Source of the DNA: Thermomonospora echinospora
GTDB lineage: Bacteria; Actinomycetota; Actinomycetes; Streptosporangiales; Streptosporangiaceae
NCBI RefSeq assembly: GCF_900108175.1
Contig: NZ_FNVO01000032.1
Span: 1-59,632 of the forward strand
Length of the DNA: 59,632 bases
Direction of reading: 5' to 3'
The position numbers were made by a program, and so were the translations under genes. This document shows positions 32,568 to 41,039 of the stretch, one piece after another (positions within the stretch are counted from its first letter, which is position 1; each line of letters begins with the position of its first letter). The notes under the pieces are model-generated. The model ran no database searches and was not told where the DNA came from. It worked only from the letters and a program-made list of their open reading frames with translations.

Positions 32568-34712
32568 TCAGCCGACGGGTTCGAGGGTCCGCTGACGGCC
32601 GTCCTCGTCGAGGCCGGCGGGGGGCTCCCGGCGGGCCAGACGGCTCGGGGCCCAGATGCGGTGGCCCAGGTCGTAGGACAGGGCGGGCAGCAGCAGGGAA
32701 CGGACGACGATGGTGTCGACCAGCACCCCGAACGCCACTACGAAGCCCATCTCCACCATGCTCACCAGCGGCAGGGTGGCCAGCGCGGCGAACGTGGCGG
32801 CCAGCACCAGCCCGGCCGAGGTGATCACGCCGCCGGTGACGGTGAGGCCGCGCAGCACGCCGCGGCGGGTGCCGAGGGCCTGCGACTCCTCGCGCACCCG
32901 GTGCATCAGGAAGATGTTGTAGTCCACGCCCAGCGCCACCAGGAAGATGAACGCCAGCAGCGGGAATCCGGCGTCGGCGCCCTCGAAGCCGAAGACGTGC
33001 TGGAAGACCAGCCCGCTGGCGCCCAGGGTGGCCAGGAACGACAGCACCACGGTGGCCATCATCAGCAGCGGCGCCACCAGCGCCCGCAGCAGCGCGACCA
33101 GGATGGCGAACACCACCACCAGCACGATCGGGATGATCACCAGGTTGTCGCGGGAGGCGGCCCGGTTGATGTCCAGGTTCGTGGCGGTGGTGCCGCCGAC
33201 CTTGGCGTCGGCGCCGGGGACGGCGTGCACGGCCTCGCGCAGCCGGTCGATGGTGCGCTGGGCGGCCTTGCTGTCGGCGCGGTCGCCCAGCGTCGCCTCG
33301 TACTGGACCAGGCCGCCGGCGGTGACCGGCCTGCCGACCTCGGCGACGCCCCGGGTCCCGGAGATCGCCGCGGCCAGCTGCCCGGAGGCGGAGGCGTTGC
33401 CGATGACGACGGCCGGGGAGCCGGAGCCTGCCGCGTAGTGCCGGGCGAGGATCTCGCCGCCGACGATCGAGTCCGGCTTGTCGACGAACTGGCCGGCGTC
33501 CGACAGGCCCTCGGCCTTGAGCGAGCCGAGGCCGAGCGTCATGCCCACCAGGACGAGCGCGACCACCGCCGCCAGCGTCCGGGGCCGCCGGCCGACCAGG
33601 CGGGCGATCCGCGCCCAGACGCCGTGCTCGCGCTCGTAGGCCTCGGGGTCGAGGTACCTGGCGTCGTAGCGGGGCACCAGCGGCCAGAAGACCCACCGGC
33701 CGAGAATCACCAGCAGCGCGGGCAGCAGCGTGGTCATCGCCAGCAGCGCGGTGACCACGCCGGCGGCGGCGACCGGGCCCAGCCCCGCGGTGGAGTTCAG
33801 GTCGGCGGCCAGCAGGCACAGCAGCCCGAGGCTGACGGTGCCGGCGGAGGCGAGGATCGCCGGGCCGGCGCGGTGCAGCGCGAACGCCATGGCCTCATGC
33901 CGGTCGGTGTGGCGGTGCAGTTCCTCGCGGTACCGGGCGACCAGCAGCAGCGCGTAGTCGGTGGCCACCCCGAAGACCAGGACGGTCAGGATGCCGGCGC
34001 TCTGCCCGTTGACGGTCAGGTCGGCGTACCGGGCGAGCAGGTAGACCAGGCCTTGCGCCAGGCCCAGCGCGGCGACCGCGCTCAGCACCGGCACCAGCCA
34101 CAGCACCGGGCTGCGGTAGATGAACAGCAGCAGCACGATCACGACGATCCCGGCGGCCATCAGCAGGAAGCCGTCGAGGGTATCGAACACCTTGAACATG
34201 TCGGTGCCGGCGCCGGCCGGGCCGGTGACGTGCGCCTCCAGGCCGGGCGGGCCCCGCTTGACCAGATCGCGGGCGTCGTCGACGGCCTTGATGGGGTCCA
34301 CGTCCTTGAGCGGGACGATGGTCTGCAGCGCCTGGCCGTCCTTGGCCAGGATCGGTCCCTGGGGCTGCTCGGCGCCCGGCAGCCGGCTCAGCGGCACCAG
34401 GTCGGCCTGTGCCTTGGCGCGGTCCTGCGCGGTGATCCCGCCGGGCCGCTGGTAAACGATCACCGCTGGCGTGGTCTCCTCGGCGCGGAACCGTTCCTGC
34501 AGCTCGACGACCCGGGTGGACTCGGCGCCGCCGGGCAGCCAGGCGGCGGCGTCGTTCTCCTCCACATCGCCGAGCTTGCCGGCCAGCGGGCCGATCAGGG
34601 CCAGCAGGACAAGCCACAGGGCCAGCACGGCCCACTTGGTCCGGCGGCCCGCGGGCAGCCCGGCGAGCCGGGCCCACCGTCCACCCGGGGGCGCCTGGCC
34701 TGGAGCGGTCAT
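32568..34712 (-). CDS. MMPL/RND-family membrane transporter
   Basis: 714 residues. N-terminal membrane helix (KWAVLALWLVLLALIGPLAG), an extracellular domain with PGGAESTRVVELQERF, then a block of five helices containing GVATDYALLLVARYREELHR (~245-265). A second extracellular domain and a second helix block follow, with FLVALGVDYNIFLMHRVREE (~595-615). The Asp-Tyr pairs in GVxxDYxLF are the proton-relay motif of MmpL proteins. The family exports lipids, drugs or siderophores using proton motive force. ATG at 34712 with AGGAGAG upstream. It stands alone, so the cargo is unknown. Length is normal (700-800). Confidence 0.93.
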   Translation of the reverse strand: MTAPGQAPPGGRWARLAGLPAGRRTKWAVLALWLVLLALIGPLAGKLGDVEENDAAAWLPGGAESTRVVELQERFRAEETTPAVIVYQRPGGITAQDRAKAQADLVPLSRLPGAEQPQGPILAKDGQALQTIVPLKDVDPIKAVDDARDLVKRGPPGLEAHVTGPAGAGTDMFKVFDTLDGFLLMAAGIVVIVLLLFIYRSPVLWLVPVLSAVAALGLAQGLVYLLARYADLTVNGQSAGILTVLVFGVATDYALLLVARYREELHRHTDRHEAMAFALHRAGPAILASAGTVSLGLLCLLAADLNSTAGLGPVAAAGVVTALLAMTTLLPALLVILGRWVFWPLVPRYDARYLDPEAYEREHGVWARIARLVGRRPRTLAAVVALVLVGMTLGLGSLKAEGLSDAGQFVDKPDSIVGGEILARHYAAGSGSPAVVIGNASASGQLAAAISGTRGVAEVGRPVTAGGLVQYEATLGDRADSKAAQRTIDRLREAVHAVPGADAKVGGTTATNLDINRAASRDNLVIIPIVLVVVFAILVALLRALVAPLLMMATVVLSFLATLGASGLVFQHVFGFEGADAGFPLLAFIFLVALGVDYNIFLMHRVREESQALGTRRGVLRGLTVTGGVITSAGLVLAATFAALATLPLVSMVEMGFVVAFGVLVDTIVVRSLLLPALSYDLGHRIWAPSRLARREPPAGLDEDGRQRTLEPVG

Positions 34713-34749
34713 GATCTCTCCTGACTTGAGATATGTCGCGTGTTGATGG

Positions 34750-34779
34750 GAGATTCTCTCTGTATCAGAGATTTGTCAA
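34750..34779 (-). promoter_or_regulatory. Promoter of MMPL gene with possible operator repeats
   Basis: On the minus strand TTGACA (34779-34774) is followed ~18 bases on by GAATCT. The spacer and leader repeat AATCTC twice. ACTTGA occurs in inverted orientation at both ends of the AT-rich patch (34728-34733 and 34776-34781), as expected for binding of a TetR- or MarR-like regulator. Confidence 0.5.
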
Positions 34780-34783
34780 GTAC

Positions 34784-35703
34784 TATCGCGAGTAACCGAG
34801 GTCGGTGACGGCGCCGTGCTCAGCTTCTGTGGTGCGGCCCGCCGTGGTCATCGGGGGAGCACCCTGAACTCATCTGGGGTGACCCTGACCGCGTATCAGG
34901 GACTACGGCGCTGTGGACGGACCATGGCGCCGGGTGCCGCACATGAGCCGATGGTGCAGGCAGGACGTGCGGGTACGTGTCGTCTAAGGGGAGTGGATGT
35001 GGTCTCCGCCTCGCGAAGTAGGCGAAGGGGACGGGATACGGCGTACGTGTCACTGCGGCCGAATCCCGGGCCGGGCCGACGCGAAGAGGCCGGTGACCGG
35101 ATCCGGCCGGTGCCGCAGCCGCGTACGTCATCGGCGTGCGGCGGCCGCCAGGGGCGCGCCCTCAAGAGGGAAGAGTTCCGCATAGGACACCGCCGCTCAC
35201 CTGGGTCGCCCTTACCGCTGCTTACAGGACAACTCTGTACGGAACGGGGAGCGAGCACAGTGGTGCCTGAACCCGAAGCAGGGGTGTACCTATCTCCACC
35301 TTGGAGGAAGCCTCCGCTCAGGCGGTAAGACCGAGCACCGCGGACGGGCATGACAAAGCCCCGGTGACCCGTGCAGGGTCACCGGGGCTGAAGCAGAACC
35401 AGACCGAACGACCGCAGCGGATCGCCCGGCACTTTGAGGTCCGCTCCCCGAAGGAACAGGCTCAGGCGGCCTCGGCGAAGTGCGGATCGTGCCCACCCCG
35501 GCCCGCCGCGGGTCGTCCCAGAGGAACGGGTCGATGCTCGGGGCACTAGAGCTCGACGACGTGATCGGCCGGAGCCTCGCGATGGCTGCCGTGCGGGTTG
35601 GCCACCCTGGAGCGGGAGCCGGCCGGGCTTTCGGCGCGGCCACCGTACGAACCAGGCGGCCCAGGCGGCCGGTCCCGGGTCTCGGCGGTGGCCGCCGTAC
35701 CGG
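34784..35703. other. Long intergenic region with a terminator-like hairpin, no supported gene
   Basis: About 920 bases. Short ORFs on either strand lack ribosome binding sites and read as shadows. 35200-35345 is AT-richer and includes a stretch that could fold (CCTTGGAGG, GCCTCCGC...), immediately before the strong hairpin at 35358-35388; a small RNA or decayed gene is possible. I could not match it to a known riboswitch or ncRNA. Confidence 0.4.
35358..35388 (+). terminator. Strong intrinsic-type hairpin
   Basis: 13-bp perfect stem GCCCCGGTGACCC / GGGTCACCGGGGC around GTGCA. It may end a plus-strand transcript from ~35200 or act on the minus strand downstream of fmdB. Confidence 0.65.
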
Positions 35704-36045
35704 TCAGGCGACCTTGGAATCCGAGCCCGAACCCGAGCTGGAGGAGGCCGCCGCGGTGGAGCCGCCGGACGAGGAGTCGGACTTGGTCGCCGACTCGGAC
35801 TTGGTGTCGGCGGACTTGTCGGAGGAGCCGTTGCTCGACGTGGTCGAGCCGACCGAGGACTTGCCGCCGCCCCGGCTGTCGGTGCGGTAGAAACCCGAGC
35901 CCTTGAAGATGATCCCGGCCGCGGAGAAGACCTTGCGCAGCCGGCCGCTGCACGCCGGGCACTCGGTCAGCGCGTCGTCGCTGAACTTCTGCACGACCTC
36001 GAGGGGCTCGCCGCATTCGGTGCAAACGTACTGATACGTCGGCAC
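35704..36045 (-). CDS. FmdB-family zinc-ribbon protein
   Basis: 113 residues. MPTYQYVCTECGEPLEVVQ and ALTECPACSGRLRKVFSAAG give the two CxxC knuckles of the FmdB regulatory domain (~1-45), then IIFKGSGFYRTD, its usual C-terminal signature. The rest (~58-113) is a Ser/Gly/Lys-rich disordered tail. The family is small, cytoplasmic and often found near mscL or 5-formyl-THF cyclo-ligase genes in actinomycetes, both of which occur in this window. Function is unclear; early work proposed a regulatory role in formamide/acetamide metabolism. Confidence 0.9.
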   Translation of the reverse strand: MPTYQYVCTECGEPLEVVQKFSDDALTECPACSGRLRKVFSAAGIIFKGSGFYRTDSRGGGKSSVGSTTSSNGSSDKSADTKSESATKSDSSSGGSTAAASSSSGSGSDSKVA

Positions 36046-36252
36046 GGTCTCCTCCTTGCCGCCACAGTCTCGCGGAAGTCCCGCAGACTGGCACTCTCAT
36101 GACACGACTGCTAATAGTACTGCTCGCGTGGTACCGCTCACCCCACCGGACCGTCCGCCTACCGCCCGGTCCGGGGTCCCCCTTGCGGCGCCTTCCCCAC
36201 AACACCGCCATGACCTGCCCAATTCCGCCAAGAGCGGGTCGAACGGGACAGC

Positions 36253-37737
36253 TCACTCGCCCCGTTCGCCGAACCAGCCGGCCAGCCTGCCGCGCCGGCT
36301 GACGGCGCGCAGCCGGCGCTCGGTCGCCTCGCGGACGTCGGCGGTGGTGACGACCAGCAGGATGTCGCCGCCGCGCAGCGCGGTCGTCGGCTCGGGGACG
36401 AAGCTGCGGCCCTCTCGCACGATCAGGGTGATGGACGCCCCGGCGGGCAGCCGCAGCTCGAAGATCTCCACTCCGCCGAGCGCCGAGTCCGCCGGGATGC
36501 GGACTTCCAGCAGGTCCGCCTTCAGCTCCTCCAGCGGGGCCGCCTCCACGTCGAGGTCCTTGGCCTCGCCCTCGACCGGCAGCCGCAGCACCCCGGCCAC
36601 CGGCGGCAGGGTGGGGCCCTGCAGCAGCGTGAACACCACGACGATCACGAAGACCAGGGAGAACAGCCGGTCGGAGCCGGGCACGTCCGCCGACATCGGC
36701 ACGGTGGCGAACACCACCGGGACGGCTCCGCGCAGCCCCGCCCAGGACAGGAAGACCTTCTCCCGCAGGCCCAGCCCGAAGCCCAGCGTGGAGGCCCACA
36801 CCGACAGCGGACGGGCGACGAGCACCAGTATCGAGCCCGCGACCAGCGCCGGGATCACCTGGGCGGGCAGCTCGGACGGGGAGGCCAGCATCCCCAGCAT
36901 CACGAACAGCCCGATCTGCGCCAGCCACGCCAGGCCCTCGGCGAACCCCCGGGTGGCCGGCCGGTGCGGCAGGCGGGCGTTGCCCAGCAGCAGCGCGCAC
37001 AGGTAGCACGCCATGAAGCCGCTGGCGTGGACCAGTGTGGCCACGCCGTACGAGCCGACCGCCAGCGACAGCACCGCGATGGGGTACAGGCCCGAGGCGG
37101 GCAGCGCCGCCCGGCGCAGCGCGAAGATCCCCAGCCAGGCCAGCAGCAGCCCCAGCGCCGCCCCGGCCGCCAGCTCGTAGACCACCAGCGGGACCAGCAG
37201 CCACGGCCCGGGCCCGTGCGCCTCCACCGAGCTCAACAGCACGACGATGATCACGACCGGGGCGTCGTTGAAGCCGGATTCGGCCTCCAGGATCCCGGCC
37301 AGCCGGCGCGGGATCGGCAGCCGCCGCAGCACCGAGAACACCGCCGCCGCGTCGGTGGGGGCCAGCACCGCGCCCAGCAGGAACGCCAGCCGCCAGTTCA
37401 GCGCCAGCAGCCAGTGCGCGGCCACGGCCACCACCACGATGCTGACCGCGATCCCCAGGGTGGCCAGCGCCAGCGCGACCGGTACGGCGGATCTGACGTT
37501 GCGCCAGTTGGTGGTCAGGCCGCCCTCGACCAGGATCACGACGAGCGCGGCCCAGCCCAGCGTCTGCGCGAGTTCGGCGTTGTCGAAGTTGATCCCGAAC
37601 CCCGACTCGCCGATGAGCAGCCCCAGGCCCAGATAGGCCAGCAGGCTCGGCAGCCCGAGCCGGTGGGACAGCCGTACGGCGAGGATCGCCGAGAGCACTA
37701 GTGCGGCTCCGGCCAGTAGCCATATGTCGAGCCGCAC
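36253..37737 (-). CDS. Potassium/proton-type antiporter (CPA1/NhaP2-like with TrkA-C domain)
   Basis: 494 residues. About twelve hydrophobic helices (1-385). LAPTDAAAVFSVLR (~126-139) and LEAESGFNDAPVVIIVVLL (~150-168) are the cation/proton-exchange motifs of CPA1-type antiporters (paired Asp/Asn-Asp). The last ~110 residues form a TrkA-C (RCK-C) domain (ELKADLLEVRIPADSALGGVEIFELRLPAGASITLIVREG), which in the KhaP/NhaP2 group binds regulatory ligands such as c-di-AMP. It should exchange K+ (or Na+) for H+. Confidence 0.9.
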   Translation of the reverse strand: MRLDIWLLAGAALVLSAILAVRLSHRLGLPSLLAYLGLGLLIGESGFGINFDNAELAQTLGWAALVVILVEGGLTTNWRNVRSAVPVALALATLGIAVSIVVVAVAAHWLLALNWRLAFLLGAVLAPTDAAAVFSVLRRLPIPRRLAGILEAESGFNDAPVVIIVVLLSSVEAHGPGPWLLVPLVVYELAAGAALGLLLAWLGIFALRRAALPASGLYPIAVLSLAVGSYGVATLVHASGFMACYLCALLLGNARLPHRPATRGFAEGLAWLAQIGLFVMLGMLASPSELPAQVIPALVAGSILVLVARPLSVWASTLGFGLGLREKVFLSWAGLRGAVPVVFATVPMSADVPGSDRLFSLVFVIVVVFTLLQGPTLPPVAGVLRLPVEGEAKDLDVEAAPLEELKADLLEVRIPADSALGGVEIFELRLPAGASITLIVREGRSFVPEPTTALRGGDILLVVTTADVREATERRLRAVSRRGRLAGWFGERGE

Positions 37738-37828
37738 ATCCCCACCCTTCGGGCTGATCGTTCAATTGATGTAGAGATCCTACAGAGATGCGTCCGTTAC
37801 CGCGCACATGTGGTTAATCCATCCCTGT

Positions 37829-38827
37829 TCACCGGCGTCTGACCAGCGGCTCCACTCCGTTCACCACGTTGCGCACCGGACGTCCCGCGACGGCGGCGGC
37901 GACGTTGTCGCGCACCAGCGACACGATGTTGAGCTGCGCCTCCAGCGTCGCGCCCGCCACATGCGGCGACAGCAGGACGTTCTCGTGCCGCCGGAGCGGA
38001 TGGTCGACGCCGAGGGGCTCGTCCTCGAACACGTCCAGGGCCGCCCCGCCCAGCCGCCCGGAGTCCAGCGCCGCCAGCACCGCCTCGTCCGGGACGATCC
38101 CGCCGCGTGCCACATTGATCAGCAGGGCGCCCGGCGGCAGCGTCGCCAGCCGTTCCGGGCCGATCAGCCCGGCCGTCTCGGGGGTGAGCGGAAGCGCCAG
38201 CACCAGGATGTCCGAGGTGGCCAGCAGATCGTCCAGCTCCCGGTACGTGGCGGACGCGTCGGGGCGGCGGCTCCTGCTCCAGTACGACACCGCGCAGCCC
38301 AGCGCGGCGAACAGCCCGGCCGCCTCGGCGCCGATCGCCCCGTGGCCCAGCACTCCGACCCGCCGGGAGTGGATCTCCCGGGTGCCTCGGCCGAGCAGCG
38401 CCGACTGCGACCACTCGCCGGCCCGCATCCGCCGGTCGCCCCACGCCAGCTGCCGGCACAGCGCGAACGCCGCGCCCACCGCCCACTCGGCCACCGAACG
38501 CGCGTTGGCGCCCGCGGTGTTGGCGACGGGCACGCCCGCCCCGGTCAGCGCGTCCAGGTCGCAGCTGTCCACGCCGACCTGCGGCATCTGGACGAACGCC
38601 AGCCGAGGCGCGGCCCGCACCGCCGCCCCGTCCAGGGCCAGCGCCCCGGTGAAGTCGCCCACCACCAGTTCGGCGTCGGCCAGCGCCGCGTGCAGCCCCG
38701 GTACGTCGCGGGTGGCGGGGACGGACACCTCGACCGCCTCGCTCAGCGGCGCGAACATCCCCCGGATGATGTTCTCACCCAGCGGGGGCAACGCCAGGAC
38801 CCGCCATGGCCGCCTGTCGTCCACCAA
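37829..38827 (-). CDS. D-isomer-specific 2-hydroxyacid dehydrogenase
   Basis: 332 residues. The Rossmann motif GVLGHGAIGAEAAGLFAALG (~158-177) is followed by ALPLTPETAGLIG, LINVARGGIVPDEAVLAALDSG (catalytic Arg) and ALDVFEDEPLGVDHPLR (Glu). The catalytic His lies in LLSPHVAGATLEAQ. It oxidises a D-2-hydroxyacid (glycerate, lactate or phosphoglycerate-like) with NAD(P). No ACT domain is present, so it is not a typical long-form SerA. The substrate is not predictable. It is isolated on its strand. Confidence 0.9.
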   Translation of the reverse strand: MVDDRRPWRVLALPPLGENIIRGMFAPLSEAVEVSVPATRDVPGLHAALADAELVVGDFTGALALDGAAVRAAPRLAFVQMPQVGVDSCDLDALTGAGVPVANTAGANARSVAEWAVGAAFALCRQLAWGDRRMRAGEWSQSALLGRGTREIHSRRVGVLGHGAIGAEAAGLFAALGCAVSYWSRSRRPDASATYRELDDLLATSDILVLALPLTPETAGLIGPERLATLPPGALLINVARGGIVPDEAVLAALDSGRLGGAALDVFEDEPLGVDHPLRRHENVLLSPHVAGATLEAQLNIVSLVRDNVAAAVAGRPVRNVVNGVEPLVRRR

Positions 38828-38952
38828 AACCTCCCCTGTCGGTTTTTTCGGGGGAGGTTAACCCGATCCTCGCATTCCGCCCGTCCGGGTCGACCCGCGA
38901 CCGGCCGGAAACGCCGGTTCGGAACCGACGTTCCCGGCGGTCCTGCCGCAGG

Positions 38953-39975
38953 TCAGCCGCGCCAGCGCGGGAGGTCGTTGACGATCAGGGCCCGGATCAG
39001 GAGACCGGGACCCGCCGAGGCCGCGGGGGTGGCGGTCAGCCGGATCATCCCGTCGCCGGCTTGTTCCACGGTCGCCTCGGGCAGCAGCCGCTGCCACGCC
39101 GTGCCGGTCCGCGACGATCCCTCGCGGAGGGTCCGCTGCAGCGTCCGGACGGCCGCGGCGGCATCCCCGTCGACCTGGACGCACATGATCTGGCGCAGGT
39201 CACCGGCCGAGGCACCGGACGTGACGCCCACCCCGACCAGGTTCGGCGGATGCGGCTGAGGCTCGTCCACCAGGAGTACGGCCGCGATCGCCGTGCCCAG
39301 GCAGCCGGCCACCGCCCGGTGCGCGGGCTCGTCCGCCAGCGAACCGCTCCCGCGCTCGGCGGGGATGCGGCGCAGCGCGTCCCTCTGCCGGGCGTAGGTG
39401 ATGCCCTCGCCGGAGTCCACCCGGACCACGTTGAGGCCGTGAGAGGCCGTCACTCCCAGCTTGACCAGCGGGTCGTCGGCATCGAGGCCGTCTTCCGACG
39501 CCCCGGCCCACGCGTTCGGGACGCCCGGCACCGGCGTGTATCCGAGGCCGGTGAGCTTCGCGCCGATCGTCTTCGCGTCGAAGGGCCCGTTGATCCGGCC
39601 CGCGTCGCCGGACGTCGACCCGGTCACCAAGGCGTCGGTCGCCTGGGACAGGTCGATGCCGGTCGGCTGCGCGATGCGCTCGGCGAACCCGGCGAGCTCA
39701 CCGGCGCCCACGGCCAGCAGGCCGAAACGGCGGTCGAAGGGCCTGCCGTTCGACACCCGGCGCAGCGCGGCCAGGTCGGTGAACTCCACATGCCGCTTGT
39801 TCTCCTCGGTGGCGGTCACCTGCGAGAGCGCGTACAGCAGCCGGGTCGTGGGAGGGCCCGGCACAGTGGGACGGCCGGACGCCTGCGGACCCGGCTCCTC
39901 GTTCGTGCAGGCGGCGGTGCTCAGCAACGCCACCGCGCCGAGCACGCTGACGAAACGCCGGACGGTCGATCTCAT
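38953..39975 (-). CDS. Secreted lipoprotein of unknown function
   Basis: 340 residues from the ATG at 39975 (GGAGGC upstream); the longer frame to 40029 is unsupported. The signal peptide (RRFVSVLGAVALLSTAAC, Cys ~23) ends in a lipobox, so it is anchored outside the membrane. The mature protein has a repeated layout of alpha/beta segments (LLYALSQVTATEENKRHVEF..., then GTAIAAVLLVDEPQPHPP) without a recognised fold. Four Cys suggest disulfides. Unknown role. Confidence 0.7.
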   Translation of the reverse strand: MRSTVRRFVSVLGAVALLSTAACTNEEPGPQASGRPTVPGPPTTRLLYALSQVTATEENKRHVEFTDLAALRRVSNGRPFDRRFGLLAVGAGELAGFAERIAQPTGIDLSQATDALVTGSTSGDAGRINGPFDAKTIGAKLTGLGYTPVPGVPNAWAGASEDGLDADDPLVKLGVTASHGLNVVRVDSGEGITYARQRDALRRIPAERGSGSLADEPAHRAVAGCLGTAIAAVLLVDEPQPHPPNLVGVGVTSGASAGDLRQIMCVQVDGDAAAAVRTLQRTLREGSSRTGTAWQRLLPEATVEQAGDGMIRLTATPAASAGPGLLIRALIVNDLPRWRG

Positions 39976-40124
39976 GGCAGCCTCCATCAGCCGGTGGCGG
40001 GGGGCGGACGCGGTAGCGGGGCACCCCATGGAGTGGATCCGCCGCCGGAGGGCTGCGGTGGGAGCACCATGATCTTCCCGCAGGTTGGACGCCCGGGGAA
40101 GAGGAGCGGTTCGGCCGGTGGGAC

Positions 40125-40232
40125 GCCGGCGGTACTAGACGAGCCGGCTGTACTAGGCGAGCCGGCTGTACTAGGCGAGCCGGCGGTATTGGGCGAGCCG
40201 GCGGTATTGGGCGAGCTGGGCGGGACTAGGCG
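40125..40232. repeat. 18-bp tandem repeat (six units) running into the 5-formyl-THF cyclo-ligase stop codon
   Basis: Units begin at 40125, 40143, 40161, 40179, 40197 and 40215, each GCCGGC-N(10)-GA-like (for example GCCGGCTGTACTAGGCGA). On the minus strand the last unit contains the TAG stop of the gene, and four units contain CTAG. Each unit is six codons (ARLVQP or ARPIPP in the gene's frame), so read-through would add a peptide repeat. Confidence 0.85.
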
Positions 40233-41005
40233 AAGCGCACCAGCCCCCGTGAGGGCGTGACGACGGCCCTCAGCCGCTGGTCGTGCGGCTCGGCCGGGAC
40301 CGTGTCGACCAGTTCGTGGTCGTACACCAGCCCCACCGTGAGGATCCCCGAGCCGACCCGGGCCAGCGCTCGGTCATAGGAGCCGCCGCCCCGGCCCAGC
40401 CGCAGCCCGGTGCCGTCCACCGCCAGCGCCGGGACGAGCACCACGTCGGCCGCCCTGATCGCGTCGGGTCCCCGGGGCGGCTCCGTCGGCTCCAGCATCC
40501 CGATCGCCCCGGACCCTCCCGGCGGCCTCGCCTCGGACGCCTCCTGCGGCGTCGGCTGGAGCCCTGGACCGGGTGTGATGTGCGTCTCTGTGTCGGACGC
40601 TCCCGGGAATCCGGGCTCTGCCTGCGTCCCCGCTCCGGGCGATTCCGGCGTTCCGGCCCCGGGCGTCCGAAGCCCCGGCCCGGCCGGGCCGGAACCGAAG
40701 CGGGGCGCCGGGGCCAGCGAGTCCGGCCCCTCGTAGGACGCCCAGTCCAGGTCGCCGTCCGGCAACAGCCGCGGCAGCAACACGTAGGTCCCCCGCTTCC
40801 ACAGCGCAAAGAGCAGGCTGCGGGTCTCCGGCTCGGCGCCGAACGAGACATAGGCGGCCACCGAGGCGGCCATCTCCAGTTCGGGCAGCCCGAGCAACGT
40901 GTCGCGCAGCGCCCGTCCGGCGGCGGCCCGCTCCCGCGCGTCCATCGAGGCACGGGCGCTCAGCAGCCGTCGGCGGAGGTCGGACTTGGAGTCGGCAACT
41001 TGCAC
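40226..41005 (-). CDS. 5-formyltetrahydrofolate cyclo-ligase with Pro/Gly-rich insertion
   Basis: 259 residues from the GTG at 41005 (GAGGAC upstream). KSDLRRRLLSARASM is the N-terminus, and LRLGRGGGSYDRALA (~210-224) is the diagnostic phosphate-binding motif. An insertion of ~70 residues (~103-172, rich in P, G, T, E: GPGLRTPGAGTPESPGAG...) separates the halves; the family is normally ~190 residues. The enzyme turns 5-formyl-THF into 5,10-methenyl-THF with ATP, salvaging a folate store. It is divergent from galU (34-base gap). Confidence 0.9.
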   Translation of the reverse strand: MQVADSKSDLRRRLLSARASMDARERAAAGRALRDTLLGLPELEMAASVAAYVSFGAEPETRSLLFALWKRGTYVLLPRLLPDGDLDWASYEGPDSLAPAPRFGSGPAGPGLRTPGAGTPESPGAGTQAEPGFPGASDTETHITPGPGLQPTPQEASEARPPGGSGAIGMLEPTEPPRGPDAIRAADVVLVPALAVDGTGLRLGRGGGSYDRALARVGSGILTVGLVYDHELVDTVPAEPHDQRLRAVVTPSRGLVRFA

Positions 41006-41027
41006 GCTTGGGTCCTCGCAGAGTGGT

Positions 41028-41033
41028 TAGGGT
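41028..41033 (+). promoter_or_regulatory. -10 box for leaderless galU transcript
   Basis: TAGGGT ends six bases before the galU ATG (41040); no ribosome binding site fits between. Confidence 0.5.
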
Positions 41034-41039
41034 CTGGTC

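Noticed and set aside
32661-34724. Plus-strand 690-codon frame opposite the MMPL gene
   Set aside because: His/Gln/Gly-rich shadow; opposite strand has all transporter motifs and a ribosome binding site.
35200-35345. Possible riboswitch (cyclic di-AMP type) or RNase P/SRP RNA
   Set aside because: Could not match the conserved core of any of these; the next plus-strand gene is absent.
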